Origin: Sulfurisoma sediminicola
GTDB lineage: Bacteria; Pseudomonadota; Gammaproteobacteria; Burkholderiales; Rhodocyclaceae
DNA: 64,000 nucleotides
Reading direction: 5' to 3'
Assembly: GCF_003865015.1 (NCBI RefSeq)
Contig: NZ_BHVV01000001.1
Span: 62,001 to 126,000 of the forward strand
Shown: one piece after another, positions 15,705 to 24,849 of the stretch
Layout of the letters: every line of letters begins with the position of its first letter
Numbering within the stretch: position 1 is the first letter of the stretch
Made by a program: the position numbers and the translations under genes
The notes under the pieces: generated by a model
Told to the model about the DNA's origin: nothing
The model's database searches: none
Seen by the model: only the letters and a program-made list of their open reading frames with translations

Positions 15705-16976
15705 TCAGCCACTGATGCGCCGCCAGAAGTTCGACGAGAACTTCGGATCGACGTGTTGCGAAAACTCCTGCCAGCGCGGGAAGCCGGCACGGAACAGCGC
15801 ACCGGGCATGCGCGCGTCCTTGGCGGGATAGAGCCGGCCACCGGCATCGCGCACGATGGCGTCGAGACGCTCGAACAGCGCGAGCGTCGCCGCGCCGCCA
15901 TTGGGAAAGTCGAGCGCGAGGTTGGCGCCGGGCAGCGGGTAGGACAGCAGGCCGGGCGAGGCGGCATCGCCGAAGGTCTTGAGCACGGCGAGGAAGGAGC
16001 CCTGGCCGCTCTTGCGGATCGCGTCGAGCAGCGCGGCGGTCGCTTCCCGCTCGACACCCTTCGGCACCGCGCACTGGTACTGGTAGAAGCCGCGCCGGCC
16101 ATAGACGCGATTCCAGTGCAGCAGGTTGTCGAGCGGATAGAAGTAGGACAGGCAGTGCGTCGTCTGGCATTGCGGCAGGGGGCGATTGAAGTAGGCGGCG
16201 TTGAAGGCGGCAAAGCTGGCGGCGTTGATCAGCGAGACCGGCGGCGTGAAGGGTACCGTCGGCGCGAAAGTCGGCCCAGGCGCTACGGCGGCATCGACAT
16301 GGTCGCCCGCCATGAGGATGCCGCGCGGCGTGCTCGCTACGCAGTCGATCCAGGCAACGACATGCTCGTGCGTCAGTTCGGCCTCGGCGTTGAGGGCGAA
16401 GAACTCGTCGATGCCGTGGAAGCGCCGGTTCTCGACGGCGATGGCCGGGCCGGGCACGCGGCGCAATTGCAGTTCGATCCAGGTGACCAGCCCGGTGAGG
16501 CCGAGGCCGCCGATGGTCGCGGCGTAGAGTTCGGCGTTCTCGTCCGGGCTGCATTCGCGGCGCGAGCCGTCGGAGCGCAGCAGTTCGAAGCGGGTGACAT
16601 GACGGCCGAAGGTGCCGGCGACATGGTGGTTCTTGCCGTGCACGTCGTTGGCAAGCGCGCCGCCGAGCGTGACGAAGCGCGTGCCCGGCGTCACCGGCAG
16701 GAACCAGCCGCGCGGCAGGAAGACGCGGATGATGTCGTCGAGCAGCACGCCGGCCTCGGCGCGCAGCACGCCGCTCGCCGCGTCGAAGGCGAGGTAGCGG
16801 TCGAGGCCGCGCGTCTGCAGCAGCTCGCCGCCGGAGTTGATGCAGACGTCGCCGTAGCTGCGGCCGTTGCCCCAGGCGAGCAATGGCAGATCGCTCGACG
16901 GCAGCGGCGCCGCGCGGTCGAAAAGTCGGCGCCGGCGGGACGGCGGCGGGAACGGCAGGTTGCCCCAGCAGTCCAT
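15705..16976 (-). CDS. FAD-linked oxidoreductase, DprE1-like
   Basis: The ATG at 16976 gives 423 residues and follows the upstream membrane-protein stop by only 2 bases. The PCMH-type FAD domain is visible as GNGRSYGDVCINSGG, GTRFVTLGGALANDVHGKNHH and TFGRHV. The HGKNHH motif and the YPLD...YQYQ and PKGV segments in the C-terminal half resemble DprE1, the oxidase that converts polyprenyl-phosphoribose to the 2-keto form. With the DprE2-like SDR it could make a polyprenyl-phosphate arabinose-type donor. Residues about 8-20 (arginine-rich) are encoded by a copy of a dispersed repeat, so the extreme N-terminus is unusual. Confidence 0.85.
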   Translation of the reverse strand: MDCWGNLPFPPPSRRRRLFDRAAPLPSSDLPLLAWGNGRSYGDVCINSGGELLQTRGLDRYLAFDAASGVLRAEAGVLLDDIIRVFLPRGWFLPVTPGTRFVTLGGALANDVHGKNHHVAGTFGRHVTRFELLRSDGSRRECSPDENAELYAATIGGLGLTGLVTWIELQLRRVPGPAIAVENRRFHGIDEFFALNAEAELTHEHVVAWIDCVASTPRGILMAGDHVDAAVAPGPTFAPTVPFTPPVSLINAASFAAFNAAYFNRPLPQCQTTHCLSYFYPLDNLLHWNRVYGRRGFYQYQCAVPKGVEREATAALLDAIRKSGQGSFLAVLKTFGDAASPGLLSYPLPGANLALDFPNGGAATLALFERLDAIVRDAGGRLYPAKDARMPGALFRAGFPRWQEFSQHVDPKFSSNFWRRISG

Positions 16977-16978
16977 CG

Positions 16979-18010
16979 CTAACGGCTCCTCGCCAGCGCC
17001 ATGGCGCCGAGGGCCACCGCGAACCACAGCGTCGCCAGCCGGCAGATCAGGGTCGCCGAGACCGCGACCGGTTCGGGCAGGCCGTTCAGGATGAGCAGCG
17101 CCACCATCGTCGCCTCGCTGCCGCCGAGGCCGCCGGGCAGGAAGGCGACGCTGCCGACCAGCATGGCGAAGGCGTAGATGAACACCGACATCGGCAGGGG
17201 CAGCGGGTGGCCAAGCGCGGCGAGCAGCCAGTGGAAGGCCACGGCCTCCGCGCCCCAGGCGACGATGCCCACCAGCAGCGCCCAGGTGAGCGTGGTCCAA
17301 CGAAAGCAGGTCCGCACGCCGAGCACGATGTCGCAGAGGTGGGCCAGCGCATTGCTCCAGCGCGCCTCCCTGCCGGCAGCCCAGGCGTCGAGCGCATGGA
17401 TCCACGCCGGAAACTGCAGCGCGACGATGGCCGCGAGCGCGAAGATCATGACGCCCGCGACCAGCGGCGCGCCCATCGGGTAGAGCCAGAACACCGAACT
17501 CGTCAGCAGCAGGATGGTCAGCAGGTCGGCCGTGCGCTCGGACAGGAAGGCAGCGGTGCTCTCGATCAGCGGCACGCCGAAGGGCTTGAGCATCACGCCG
17601 CGCAGCAGCTCGCCCAGCTTGCCGGGCGTCGTGGTCAGCGCGAAGCCGGCGAAGTAGATGCGCCCCGACGGCAGCCACGGCACGGGATGTCCGAGCAGGG
17701 TCAGGTAGTGCTGCCAGCGCGCGAAGCGCAACAGGTAGTTGAGCAGGGACAGCGCGAGGATGCCGGCCATGACGGGAATGCCGACGCGGGCGAAGGCGGC
17801 CGCGACTTCGCGCCACCCGGCCCACAGCGACAGGCCGAGATAACCGGCGGCCGCGAGCGCAACGGTCCAGGCGGTGAGTCGGATCGCGCGCGGCGAAACG
17901 CCGCCGCCCGCCGGGCCGTCCCAAGGGCGGCGCCCCCCCCCGTGGGGGGCAGCGAGCCGCTTCTGCGAGCGTGGGGGGCCAATATTGTCAGACAATGATC
18001 CCGCCGCCAA
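16979..18010 (-). CDS. UPF0104 / lysylphosphatidylglycerol-synthase-type membrane protein
   Basis: The 343-residue frame encodes about eight transmembrane helices, from about residue 45 onward. It has the family hallmarks [13 protein letters not shown] (about 128) and [14 protein letters not shown] (near the C-terminus). It lacks the soluble aminoacyl-transfer domain of MprF, so it is the flippase-like half only. The first 40 residues come from a GC-rich repeat and are probably not native, but no other ATG or GTG start is available. It overlaps the mnmA end by 23 bases and precedes the DprE1-like gene by 2 bases. This suggests transport of a lipid-linked sugar or precursor. Confidence 0.8.
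   Translation of the reverse strand: MAAGSLSDNIGPPRSQKRLAAPHGGGRRPWDGPAGGGVSPRAIRLTAWTVALAAAGYLGLSLWAGWREVAAAFARVGIPVMAGILALSLLNYLLRFARWQHYLTLLGHPVPWLPSGRIYFAGFALTTTPGKLGELLRGVMLKPFGVPLIESTAAFLSERTADLLTILLLTSSVFWLYPMGAPLVAGVMIFALAAIVALQFPAWIHALDAWAAGREARWSNALAHLCDIVLGVRTCFRWTTLTWALLVGIVAWGAEAVAFHWLLAALGHPLPLPMSVFIYAFAMLVGSVAFLPGGLGGSEATMVALLILNGLPEPVAVSATLICRLATLWFAVALGAMALARSR
17895..17990. repeat. C/G-rich palindromic repeat at the mnmA 3' junction
   Basis: This stretch contains a run of nine or more C (from 17932), the hairpin GCCGTCCCAAGGGCGGC, and a CGTGGGGGGCAGCGAGCCGC stretch. It resembles the palindromic intergenic repeats common in Burkholderiales and Rhodocyclales, judged from recall. 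It supplies the first ~40 codons of the frame of the UPF0104 gene. Confidence 0.4.
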
Positions 18011-19070
18011 GGCAGACGAGCGATTCGTACAAGACCACCGACTGCCCCGGCGTCACCGCCCATTGCGGCGCGGCGAAGGCGACTTCGCATTCGTTCGCAT
18101 CGATGCGCTCGACCTCGCAGGCCGCGTCGGGCTGGCGGTAGCGCGTCTTGGCCGCATAGACCCAGTGGGTATGCGGCTGCTTGCCCGAGACCCAGGAGAG
18201 ATTCGCGGCGGTGAGCCGGTCGCGCAGCAGCGCGGGGTGGTCGTGGCCCTGCACGACGTAGAGCACGTTTTTCGCCATGTCCTTGGCGCACACGAACCAC
18301 GGTTCCTCGGGCGCGCCTTTCACGCCGCCGATGCCGAGGCCCTCGCGCTGCCCCAGGGTGTAGTACATCAGGCCCTCGTGTTTGCCAATGACGCGCTCGT
18401 CGTCGAGGCGGCGGATCTCGCCCGGCTGCCTGGGCAGGTAGCGCGCGAGGAATTCGCGGAAGGGCCGCTCGCCGATGAAGCAGATGCCGGTCGAATCCTT
18501 CTTGGCGTGGTTGGACAGGCCGGCCTCCGCGGCGATCTTCCTCACGTCGCGTTTGTAGAGGTGGCCGACGGGGAACAGCGTCTTCGACAACTGCGCCTGG
18601 TTGAGGCGGTAGAGGAAATAGCTCTGGTCCTTGGTGCCGTCCTCGGCCTTCATCAGTTGGAACTCGCCGAGGAATTCGCGCACCTGGGCGTAGTGGCCGG
18701 TGGCGATCTTGTCGGCCCCGAGGCGCAGCGCGTGGTCGAGGAAGGCCTTGAACTTGATCTCGGAATTGCACAGCACGTCGGGGTTGGGCGTGCGCCCGGC
18801 CTGGTACTCGGAGAGGAAATCGGCGAAGACGCGGTCCTTGTACTCGGCCGAGAAATTCACCACCTCGAGGTCGATGCCGATCACGTCGGCGGCGGCGGCG
18901 GCGTCGATCAGGTCCTGGCGCGAGGAGCAGTATTCCTCGGTGTCGTCGTCCTCCCAGTTCTTCATGAACAGGCCGACCACCTCGTAGCCGGCGCGCTTCA
19001 GCAGCAGCGCGGCGACGGAGGAGTCAACGCCGCCCGACATGCCCACGATCACTTTAGATGTCCGGTCCAT
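17988..19070 (-). CDS. mnmA: tRNA-specific 2-thiouridylase
   Basis: The 360-residue enzyme thiolates U34 of Glu, Gln and Lys tRNAs in the cytoplasm. The PP-loop [18 protein letters not shown] is at the N-terminus. The first catalytic cysteine is in [12 protein letters not shown] (about 100) and the second in [12 protein letters not shown] (about 198). The C-terminal beta-barrel is complete. The gene starts inside the end of the upstream secreted-protein gene (17-base overlap), and its own end overlaps the next gene by 23 bases. Confidence 0.96.
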   Translation of the reverse strand: MDRTSKVIVGMSGGVDSSVAALLLKRAGYEVVGLFMKNWEDDDTEEYCSSRQDLIDAAAAADVIGIDLEVVNFSAEYKDRVFADFLSEYQAGRTPNPDVLCNSEIKFKAFLDHALRLGADKIATGHYAQVREFLGEFQLMKAEDGTKDQSYFLYRLNQAQLSKTLFPVGHLYKRDVRKIAAEAGLSNHAKKDSTGICFIGERPFREFLARYLPRQPGEIRRLDDERVIGKHEGLMYYTLGQREGLGIGGVKGAPEEPWFVCAKDMAKNVLYVVQGHDHPALLRDRLTAANLSWVSGKQPHTHWVYAAKTRYRQPDAACEVERIDANECEVAFAAPQWAVTPGQSVVLYESLVCLGGGIIV

Positions 19071-19623
19071 CGTCTCTTTTCCATTTGTCGAACGGCGCGA
19101 TCCACGCCGGCTTGCCGTTGTCGGCGTACCAGCTGTCGACCGCCCAGGTGCGCGAACGCGCGTCGGTGCGGATCACGCTGATGCCGTCGCCCAGATCCTC
19201 GATCGCCGCGCTGAAATGCTGCGATACCAGCAGGGAGCGGCGCACCGGATCGAGCACGCGATGGAAGCGCAACCAGCCGCGCCCCTCGATCATGCGCAGG
19301 AAGCGCGTCGTGGTGGTCGAGTGGTCGATGCAGTCCATCTGCCCCGGCATGCCGCCGTCGGCGAAGTTGCCGGCCCGATCGTTGCCGACCGGCGTCTGCT
19401 CCGCCGCCCAACCGTAGAGCTGGCCGACGACCAGCGCCAGCAGGGTGCGCTCCCGCTCCGAGGAATTGGCCGACAGCAACATCGCCTTCACCCAGGCCAG
19501 GCGCGCCTCGCTGAAATGTACGGCCTCCTCCGCGGCGCAGCCGTAGTTGAAGCAGACATCGACCGTCTGGTCGGCCCGGGCGGCGGCCGCCAGCAGCAGC
19601 AATGCGAACGGCAGCCATCGCAT
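19054..19623 (-). CDS. Secreted protein with transglutaminase-like Cys-His-Asp pattern
   Basis: The 189-residue product has an N-terminal signal peptide (cleavage after ARA, about residue 17). The mature protein contains [16 protein letters not shown], later HFSAAIED, then [11 protein letters not shown]. The order Cys, His, Asp with these spacings resembles the catalytic triad of bacterial transglutaminase-like cysteine proteases, but I cannot name the family with certainty. Two further cysteines near the mature N-terminus (VCFNYGC) may be disulfide-linked. It lies between a NUDIX gene and mnmA on one strand with overlaps, so all three are probably cotranscribed. Confidence 0.7.
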   Translation of the reverse strand: MRWLPFALLLLAAAARADQTVDVCFNYGCAAEEAVHFSEARLAWVKAMLLSANSSERERTLLALVVGQLYGWAAEQTPVGNDRAGNFADGGMPGQMDCIDHSTTTTRFLRMIEGRGWLRFHRVLDPVRRSLLVSQHFSAAIEDLGDGISVIRTDARSRTWAVDSWYADNGKPAWIAPFDKWKRDDGPDI

Positions 19624-19626
19624 CGC

Positions 19627-20082
19627 CTAGTCGTGGTGGCGGATCAGGTCGAGCGGAAAGCGCCGACCCGACAGATAGTCCTGCACGCACTGCCATACCA
19701 GCGGGCTGCGGTGGCGGTCGCGACCGGCCTTGATCTCCTCCGGGGCGAGCCAGACGGCGCGGACGATGCCGGCGTCGAGGGCGAGGCCGTCCTGCTCGGC
19801 CACCGGCTCGCAGGCGAAGGCGAAGCGCAGGTAGGTGATGTCGCGCTGTGGCCGCGGCCACTGGTAGACGCCGACCAGCGCCGTCGGCCTGACGTGCCAG
19901 GACGTCTCCTCCAGCGCCTCGCGCATGCAGGCGGCGACCAGCGACTCGCCTTCGTCGAGGTGGCCCGCCGGCTGGTTGAAGCGCAGGCCTTCGTCGGTCT
20001 CCTCCTCGACCAGCAGGAAGCGGCCGTCGCGCTCGATCAGCGCAGCCACGGTGACGTTGGGTTTCCAGATAGCGGGGCTCAT
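19627..20082 (-). CDS. NUDIX hydrolase (NudJ-like)
   Basis: The 151-residue protein carries a Nudix box beginning at GHLDEGESLV and running to REALEETSW. The usual final glycine of the box is a serine here, a change tolerated in several subfamilies. The preceding EEETDEGLRFNQPAGH segment is typical of the NudJ group of phosphatases acting on thiamine pyrophosphate or nucleoside di/triphosphates. It opens the unit that continues to the secreted protein (3-base gap) and mnmA. NudJ next to mnmA is a known proteobacterial gene order. Confidence 0.88.
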   Translation of the reverse strand: MSPAIWKPNVTVAALIERDGRFLLVEEETDEGLRFNQPAGHLDEGESLVAACMREALEETSWHVRPTALVGVYQWPRPQRDITYLRFAFACEPVAEQDGLALDAGIVRAVWLAPEEIKAGRDRHRSPLVWQCVQDYLSGRRFPLDLIRHHD

Positions 20083-20160
20083 GGGGCGATTTTAGCCTCG
20101 CCCAAAGGCCGCTTCGGCTAGAATTTGCGCTTTGCACCATTCATTGCTCGGAGATTCACC

Positions 20161-21081
20161 ATGTCGATGTCCGATCGCGACGGCTTCATCTGGCAGGACG
20201 GCCAGCTCGTGCCCTGGCGCGAAGCCACCACCCACGTGCTGACGCACTCGCTGCACTACGGCCTCGCCGTGTTCGAGGGCGTGCGCGCCTACAAGACCGT
20301 CAACGGCACCGCCATCTTCAAGCTCAAGGAACACACCGACCGCCTGTTCAATTCGGCCCACATCTACCGCATGCCCATGCCCTGGGACAAGCAGACGCTG
20401 ATGGAGGCGCAGAAGGAAGTCGTGCGCGCCAACAAGCTGGAATCGGCCTATATCCGCCCGATCGCCTTCTACGGCTCGGAGAAGATGGGCGTCTCGCCCA
20501 AGGGCGCCAAGACGCATGTGGCCATCGCGGCCTGGCCCTGGGGCGCCTACCTCGGCGAGGAAGGCATGGAGAAGGGCATCCGCGTCAAGACCTCCTCCTT
20601 CGCCCGCCACCACGTGAACGTGACCATGGCTCGCGCCAAGTTCGCCGCCACCTACGCCAACTCGATACTGGCCAACATGGAAGCCACCGAGCACGGCTAC
20701 GACGAGGCGCTGCTGCTCGACGTCGACGGCTTCGTCGCCGAGGGCGCCGGCGAAAACCTGTTCATCGTCAAGGACGGCGTGATCTACGAGCCCGAGATCG
20801 CCTCGGCGCTGATCGGCATCACCCGCGCCACCATCATCGCGCTGGCCGAGGAGCTCGGCTACAAGGTCGTGTCCAAGCGCCTCACCCGCGACGACGTCTA
20901 TATCGCCGACGAGGCCTTCTTCACCGGCACCGCCGCCGAGGTCACGCCGATCCGCGAGCTCGACGGCCGCACCGTCGGCGAAGGCCATCGCGGCCCGATC
21001 ACCACCAAAATCCAGAGCCTGTTCTTCGACGTGGTCAACGGCAAGGTGCCGGCCCGCGCCAATTGGCTCACGCCGGTCTGA
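20161..21081 (+). CDS. ilvE: Branched-chain amino acid aminotransferase
   Basis: The ATG at 20161, with CGGAGA eleven bases upstream, gives 306 residues; an upstream in-frame ATG (20125) would add an atypical extension. The protein is a fold-type IV PLP enzyme: HYGLAVFEGVRAY at the N-terminus, ARAKFAATYANSILA around the catalytic lysine region, and GFVAEGAGENLFIV and TGTAAEVTPI near the C-terminus. It performs the last step of Leu, Ile and Val synthesis. It leads an ilvE-zinc finger-waaF run conserved in Betaproteobacteria. Confidence 0.96.
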   Translation: MSMSDRDGFIWQDGQLVPWREATTHVLTHSLHYGLAVFEGVRAYKTVNGTAIFKLKEHTDRLFNSAHIYRMPMPWDKQTLMEAQKEVVRANKLESAYIRPIAFYGSEKMGVSPKGAKTHVAIAAWPWGAYLGEEGMEKGIRVKTSSFARHHVNVTMARAKFAATYANSILANMEATEHGYDEALLLDVDGFVAEGAGENLFIVKDGVIYEPEIASALIGITRATIIALAEELGYKVVSKRLTRDDVYIADEAFFTGTAAEVTPIRELDGRTVGEGHRGPITTKIQSLFFDVVNGKVPARANWLTPV

Positions 21082-21091
21082 GGAGAGTCTC

Positions 21092-21298
21092 ATGACGACA
21101 GCCGCCGCCAACGACACCGCCCGCGAAGTCGCGGTCACCGCGCACGACCTGCCGCTGCACTGCCCGCGTCCCGACGCGCCGCTGTGGTCGCGCCACCCGC
21201 GCGTCTTCCTCGACGTGCTCAAGCACGATGAAGCCATTTGCCCCTACTGCGGCACGAAATACCGCTTCACCGGCGAGAAGCCCAAAGGGCATCATTAA
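21092..21298 (+). CDS. Zinc-finger (CHCC) domain protein
   Basis: The 68-residue protein has an H-C-P...H...CPYCGTKYRF pattern: one Cys at LHCP, a His in RHPRVFLD, and two Cys in CPYC. This fits the zf-CHCC domain found in short proteobacterial proteins and in mitochondrial NDUFS6. It sits 10 bases after ilvE with a GAGGAG site before its ATG and is followed by waaF after 4 bases. Its function is not established. Confidence 0.88.
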   Translation: MTTAAANDTAREVAVTAHDLPLHCPRPDAPLWSRHPRVFLDVLKHDEAICPYCGTKYRFTGEKPKGHH

Positions 21299-21302
21299 CC
21301 GG

Positions 21303-22313
21303 GTGCCCCGCGTGGCCCGGGTGCTCGTCGTCGCTCCTTCCTGGATCGGCGACAGCCTCATGATGCAGCCGCTGCTGATGCGGCTGCGCGCGCAACGCCC
21401 CGACACCGAGATCCACGTCCTCGCTCCCGCCTGGAGCGCGCCGCTGCTCGTGCGCATGCCCGAGGTCGCGGGCATCATCGAAAACCCCTTCGCCCACGGT
21501 GCGTTCGACTGGGCGGGTCGGCGTGCCCTCGGCCGCCGACTGAGGGGAAACGAGGCCGGCGCCGGCTTTGCGCGGGCCTACGTCCTCCCGAATTCCTGGA
21601 AGTCTGCGCTGGCGCCGTACTTCGCCGGCATTCCGCAACGCATCGGCTTCCGCGGCGAAGCGCGCTACGGCCTCCTCAACGAGTGCCCGCCCCTGGACAA
21701 GGCTGCGGTGTCGCGACTGGTCGATCGCTATTGCCTGCTGGCCGGGCCGCTCGACGGCGCAACGCCGCTGCCGCACCTGACGTCGACCCCGGAGCAGCAG
21801 CGGGCGGCACGCACGGCACTCGGCCTGCCGCAGGATGTCGCCCCCGTCGTCTTCTGTCCCGGCGCCGAGTACGGCCCGGCCAAGCGCTGGCCGGTGCGGC
21901 ACTACGCGGCGCTCTCCCGAATGCTCGAAGGACCGGTCTGGATCGTCGGATCGGCCAGGGACCGCGGGGTCGGCGAGGAGATCGCACGGCTGGCCGACGG
22001 CGCCGCCACCAACCTCTGCGGCCGCACCGACCTCGAGCAGGCCATCGACCTCATCGCCGGCGCGCGCCAGGTGGTCAGCAACGACTCCGGCCTGATGCAC
22101 GTCGCCGCCGCGCTCGACCGCCCGCTGGTCGCGCTCTACGGCTCGTCCAGCCCCGGCTACACGCCGCCGCTGTCGCCGCGCGCAAAAATCCTGTCGCTGA
22201 ATCTCGAATGCAGCCCCTGCTTCAAGCGCGAGTGCCCCCTGGGCCACCTGCGCTGCCTCGAGGACCTGACACCGGACAAGGTATTCGCCACGATGGCCGA
22301 AAGCGCCGACTGA
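21303..22313 (+). CDS. waaF: Lipopolysaccharide heptosyltransferase II
   Basis: A GTG at 21303 gives 336 residues; GTGs at 21312 and 21321 are in frame and cannot be excluded. VLVVAPSWIGDSLMMQPLL is the typical GT9 N-terminus. RIGFRGEARYGLLNE and the C-terminal NDSGLMHVAAALDRPLVALY donor-binding segment fit heptosyltransferase II, which adds the second heptose to the inner LPS core. The CSPCFKRECPLGHLRCL segment is the cysteine-rich stretch found in WaaF. The next gene begins one base after the stop. Confidence 0.92.
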   Translation: MPRVARVLVVAPSWIGDSLMMQPLLMRLRAQRPDTEIHVLAPAWSAPLLVRMPEVAGIIENPFAHGAFDWAGRRALGRRLRGNEAGAGFARAYVLPNSWKSALAPYFAGIPQRIGFRGEARYGLLNECPPLDKAAVSRLVDRYCLLAGPLDGATPLPHLTSTPEQQRAARTALGLPQDVAPVVFCPGAEYGPAKRWPVRHYAALSRMLEGPVWIVGSARDRGVGEEIARLADGAATNLCGRTDLEQAIDLIAGARQVVSNDSGLMHVAAALDRPLVALYGSSSPGYTPPLSPRAKILSLNLECSPCFKRECPLGHLRCLEDLTPDKVFATMAESAD

Positions 22314-22314
22314 G

Positions 22315-22743
22315 ATGCCGAACAAGCCGATCTTCCCGACGCCGCAGGACGCCGAGGCCGCGTTCTACGAGGCCCTCGAGCGCGCCGACCTCGAGGGGAT
22401 GATGGCGGTCTGGGCCGAGGACGAGGAAATCGTCTGCATCCACCCGGGCGGACCGCGCCTGGTCGGTTATGCCTCGATCCGCGAAGCCTGGCGCCGGATG
22501 TTCGACGGCGGCGCCCGCCTGCAGGTGCGGCTGTCGCAGCCGACGACCGTGCAGGGACCGCTGGCGGCGGCCACCACCGTCATCGAACACATCTCGGTGC
22601 GTAACGACGAGTCGGTGCGCGCGCCGCTCGTCGCCACCAACGTCTATGTGCGCGGCGCCCTGGGTTGGCGCATGGTGCTGCACCATGCCTCGCTCACGCC
22701 GCCCGACACCGGTGCCGAGACGCCGCGCAAGACATTGCATTGA
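22315..22743 (+). CDS. SnoaL/NTF2-like domain protein
   Basis: The 142-residue cytoplasmic protein has the compact cone fold pattern of YybH/SnoaL proteins: PQDAEAAFYEALERADLEGMMAVWAED at the N-terminus, CIHPGGPRLVGYASIREAW in the middle, and GWRMVLHHAS as the last strand. The family includes ketosteroid isomerase-like enzymes and catalytically inactive ligand binders. No substrate can be inferred. Only one base separates it from waaF, so translation is coupled. A promoter for the next gene follows it. Confidence 0.82.
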   Translation: MPNKPIFPTPQDAEAAFYEALERADLEGMMAVWAEDEEIVCIHPGGPRLVGYASIREAWRRMFDGGARLQVRLSQPTTVQGPLAAATTVIEHISVRNDESVRAPLVATNVYVRGALGWRMVLHHASLTPPDTGAETPRKTLH

Positions 22744-22779
22744 GCCGTGCGGTTTGCACGGATGCGGCAATCACCCTGG

Positions 22780-22788
22780 TGTGATAAT
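22780..22788 (+). promoter_or_regulatory. Extended -10 promoter for the phosphohexomutase gene
   Basis: TGTGATAAT (TGn plus GATAAT) lies 34 bases before the ATG at 22822. The nearest -35-like TTGCAC is 23 bases upstream, too far, so the extended -10 would have to suffice. Confidence 0.45.
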
Positions 22789-22821
22789 TCCGCAAACCAA
22801 AAAATTCCTCCGGAGACAGAC

Positions 22822-24213
22822 ATGAGCAGCCTCGCCCCCGAGATATTCAAGGCCTACGACATCCGCGGCATCGTCGGCAGGACGCTGACGCCCGAGGCCG
22901 CCCGCCTCATCGGCCAGGCGCTCGGCACCGAGGCGCAGGAGCGCGGCCTCGTTTCCATCGTCATCGGCCGCGACGGCCGCCTCTCCGGCCCGGAACTCTC
23001 CGCCGCGCTGGCCGCGGGCATCACCTCGACCGGCATCGACGTCATCGACATCGGCCGCGTGTCGACCCCGGTCACCTATTTCGCCGCCCATCACCTCGGC
23101 ACCGGCAGCTGCGTCTCGGTCACCGGCAGCCACAACCCGCCCGACTACAACGGCTTCAAGATGGTGCTCGGCGGCGAGACGCTCTACGGCTCGATGATCC
23201 AGGCGCTGCGCAAGATGATCGACAACCGCCACTTCGTCGAGGGCCTGGGCACGGTACGCCAGGTCGACGTCAGGCAGGCCTACCTCGACCGCATCGTCGC
23301 GGACGTCAAGCTCTCGCGGCCGATGAAAATCGTCGTCGACTGCGGCAACGGCGTCGCCGGCGACATCGCGCCCGAGCTGTTCCGCCGCATGGGCTGCGAA
23401 GTGATCGAGCTGTTCTGCAAGGTCGACGGCACCTTTCCCAACCACCATCCCGATCCCTCGAAGCCGGAGAACCTGGCCGACGTGCAGCGCGTCCTGCGCA
23501 AAACCGACGCCGAACTGGGCCTGGCCTTCGACGGCGACGGCGACCGCCTCGGCGTCGTGACCAAGGACGGCGAGATCATCTATCCCGACCGCCAATTGAT
23601 GCTCTTCGCCGCCGACGTGCTGAGCCGCAATCCCAATGCTTCGATCATCTACGACGTCAAGTGCTCGCGCTGGGTCGCCGAGTCGATCAGATACCAGGGC
23701 GGCAAGCCGTTGATGTGGAACACCGGCCACGCCCTCATCAAGGCCAAGCTCAAGGAGACCGGCGCGCCGCTCGCCGGCGAGATGAGCGGCCACATGTTCT
23801 TCAAGGAGCGCTGGTTCGGCTTCGACGACGGCACCTACGCCGGCGCACGCCTGCTCGAGATCGTCTCGCGCTGGACCGACGCCAACTGGCCGCTCAAGCA
23901 CCTGCCCAATGCCATTTCGACGCCGGAACTCAACCTCAAGATGCAGGAGGGCGAGCCGCACGCGCTGATCGCCAAACTGCAGAAGCAGGGCAAGTTCCCC
24001 GGTGCGAAGCGGCTCATTACCATCGACGGCGTGCGCGCCGAGTATGCCGACGGCTTCGGCCTCGCCCGCGCCTCCAACACCACGCCCGTCGTCGTGCTGC
24101 GCTTCGAGGCCGACAACGCCAAGGCGCTGAAGCGCATCCAGGGTGAATTCAAGACCGCGCTCGAAAGCGTCTGGCCCGGCCTCAAGGTGACTTTCGAGAG
24201 CGGCGGGCACTGA
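22822..24213 (+). CDS. algC: Phosphomannomutase/phosphoglucomutase
   Basis: The ATG at 22822 (CGGAGA upstream) gives 463 residues, as in the AlgC class. The phosphoserine loop TGSHNPPDYNG is near residue 102 and the Mg-binding DGDGDRLGVV near 236. The sugar-binding GEMSGHMFF lies near 318, and the C-terminal phosphate-binding stretch (EYADGFGLARASNTTP) follows. It interconverts the 1- and 6-phosphates of mannose and glucose for LPS and exopolysaccharide precursors, in keeping with waaF upstream. Confidence 0.94.
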   Translation: MSSLAPEIFKAYDIRGIVGRTLTPEAARLIGQALGTEAQERGLVSIVIGRDGRLSGPELSAALAAGITSTGIDVIDIGRVSTPVTYFAAHHLGTGSCVSVTGSHNPPDYNGFKMVLGGETLYGSMIQALRKMIDNRHFVEGLGTVRQVDVRQAYLDRIVADVKLSRPMKIVVDCGNGVAGDIAPELFRRMGCEVIELFCKVDGTFPNHHPDPSKPENLADVQRVLRKTDAELGLAFDGDGDRLGVVTKDGEIIYPDRQLMLFAADVLSRNPNASIIYDVKCSRWVAESIRYQGGKPLMWNTGHALIKAKLKETGAPLAGEMSGHMFFKERWFGFDDGTYAGARLLEIVSRWTDANWPLKHLPNAISTPELNLKMQEGEPHALIAKLQKQGKFPGAKRLITIDGVRAEYADGFGLARASNTTPVVVLRFEADNAKALKRIQGEFKTALESVWPGLKVTFESGGH

Positions 24214-24252
24214 CGCACCGGGCGGGCGCCTGTCAGCCCGCCTAGGCCGCTC

Positions 24253-24549
24253 TCAGATGGGAACGACCTCCCGCACCGCCCGCAGCGCCCGCTTCATGCT
24301 GGCCTCCGCTTTCTTTAAGTCGTAGGTCGTCTGCAGGTTCAGCCAGTATTGCGGCGACTGCCCGAGTGCGCGGCCGAACAGCAGCGCCAACTCGGCCGTC
24401 ACCGGCCGAGCGCCCTTCAGCACATGGGAAATCCGCATCGGCGAAACTCCGATGACTGCGGCAAACGCCGCCTGAGTCAGGCCGAGTTCGTCCAGCGTTT
24501 CGCGCAGGAACTCTCCGGGATGAATGGGAGGCAATCCGTTCTTGGCCAT
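24253..24549 (-). CDS. higA: HigA-family antitoxin
   Basis: The 98-residue protein starts with the HigA signature PPIHPGEFLRETLDELGLTQ. It then has a helix-turn-helix (AAFAAVIGVSPMRISHVLKG) and the RPVTAELALLFGRALGQSPQYWLNLQ tail typical of the family. It would neutralise the RelE-type toxin encoded 12 bases upstream and repress the shared promoter. Order is toxin first, as in other higBA loci. Confidence 0.93.
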   Translation of the reverse strand: MAKNGLPPIHPGEFLRETLDELGLTQAAFAAVIGVSPMRISHVLKGARPVTAELALLFGRALGQSPQYWLNLQTTYDLKKAEASMKRALRAVREVVPI

Positions 24550-24561
24550 GACATCGACTCC

Positions 24562-24843
24562 TCAGTGATAATCGACCACTTCTACGTCGTAGGCGTCGCC
24601 GCCGGAGAAACGGAAGCACAAACGCCACTGTTCGTTGATCCGGATGCTCCACTGCCCAGCCCGATCGCGCGACAGCATCTCGAGCCGGTTGGATGGAGGC
24701 ATCCGCAAATCCTCGACCGCTGTCGCCGCATCCAGTTGCGTCAGCCGCATCATGGCCCGCCGTAGGATTGCCGGCGGAAGACGACGGGACTTTCCGGTCG
24801 TAAACAGGCGTTCAGTCTCAGCGTCGGCGAAGCCGCGAATCAT
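24562..24843 (-). CDS. higB: RelE/HigB-type toxin
   Basis: The ATG at 24843 gives 93 residues with the HigB pattern: MIRGFADAETERLF at the N-terminus, LPPSNRLEML-like spacing in the middle, and the RNase active-site region WSIRINEQWRLCFRF followed by DAYDVEVVDYH. It would cleave mRNA at the ribosome. An ATG 16 codons upstream is in frame, but it lies upstream of the apparent promoter start. The promoter geometry places the transcription start at about the ATG itself, so the message may be leaderless. Confidence 0.92.
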   Translation of the reverse strand: MIRGFADAETERLFTTGKSRRLPPAILRRAMMRLTQLDAATAVEDLRMPPSNRLEMLSRDRAGQWSIRINEQWRLCFRFSGGDAYDVEVVDYH

Positions 24844-24849
24844 AGCGGT

